DNA of 5,625 bases from Bacilli bacterium (GTDB lineage Bacteria > Bacillota_I > Bacilli_A > ML615J-28 > CAG-698). Location of the stretch: the NCBI GenBank assembly GCA_028691905.1, contig JAQUYJ010000067.1:1-5625 (forward strand), given 5' to 3'. The notes under the pieces are model-generated. The model was not told the origin of the DNA, made no database searches, and saw nothing but the letters and a program-made list of their open reading frames with translations. Below are positions 5,600-5,625 of the stretch, piece after piece. Numbering within the stretch: position 1 is the stretch's first letter; each line of letters starts with the position of its first letter. The position numbers were made by a program, and so were the translations under genes.

Positions 5600-5625
5600 A
5601 AGAAATAGAAAAGAAAACATTGAAG

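Noticed and set aside
1..5625. Mollicute code with TGA as Trp
   Set aside because: No in-frame TGA is needed: all genes are full-length with TGG as Trp and end in TAA. This does not prove the standard code but gives no sign of reassignment.
1..5625. tRNA, rRNA, insertion sequence or attachment site
   Set aside because: No cloverleaf, rRNA-like conserved stretch, transposase motif or terminal inverted repeat was seen by eye.

Overview
The window is AT-rich with one strong, dense layout: short intergenic gaps, SD sequences of the AGGAGG type, consensus sigma-A-like promoters, TAA at every visible stop, and Trp encoded by TGG with no in-frame TGA. Together with a SipW-type signal peptidase and SipW-dependent-looking exported proteins, this points to a low-GC monoderm: a Bacillota member or a mollicute-related lineage that keeps a standard-like code. 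The exact genus cannot be read from this sequence.

Layout. Positions 1-639 (minus) hold a SipW-like signal peptidase I, open at the left edge. A 138-base divergent intergenic region carries one promoter in each direction. Positions 778-1644 (plus) encode a response regulator with a receiver domain and a SARP-like winged-helix output domain. It converges, over a shared bidirectional terminator (1643-1678), on a 607-residue sensor kinase (1671-3494, minus) with a 7TM-DISM-like sensor half and a LytS/YehU-type kinase half. Between the kinase and the next operon lies a 242-base regulatory region with three near-identical promoter modules in tandem. They read plus-strand into a two-gene operon: a membrane-anchored or exported protein (3737-4474) and a larger exported protein with an AWFT-type SipW-cognate leader (4516-5511). 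After that come a long hairpin and a promoter pointing out of the window.

How it may work together (inference). The kinase senses something at the cell envelope and phosphorylates the regulator. The regulator binds paired 11-bp-spaced direct repeats (TTAATAGT / TTAAGGGT), each exactly 8 bp upstream of a TATAAT that has no recognisable -35 box. This activates the exported-protein operon, and SipW cleaves the leader of at least the second product. The geometry matches what is known for SARP/PhoB-type winged-helix activators, and the only such regulator in the window is encoded next door. The most notable object here is therefore a three-fold activator-dependent promoter array controlling what looks like a SipW-processed surface or matrix system.
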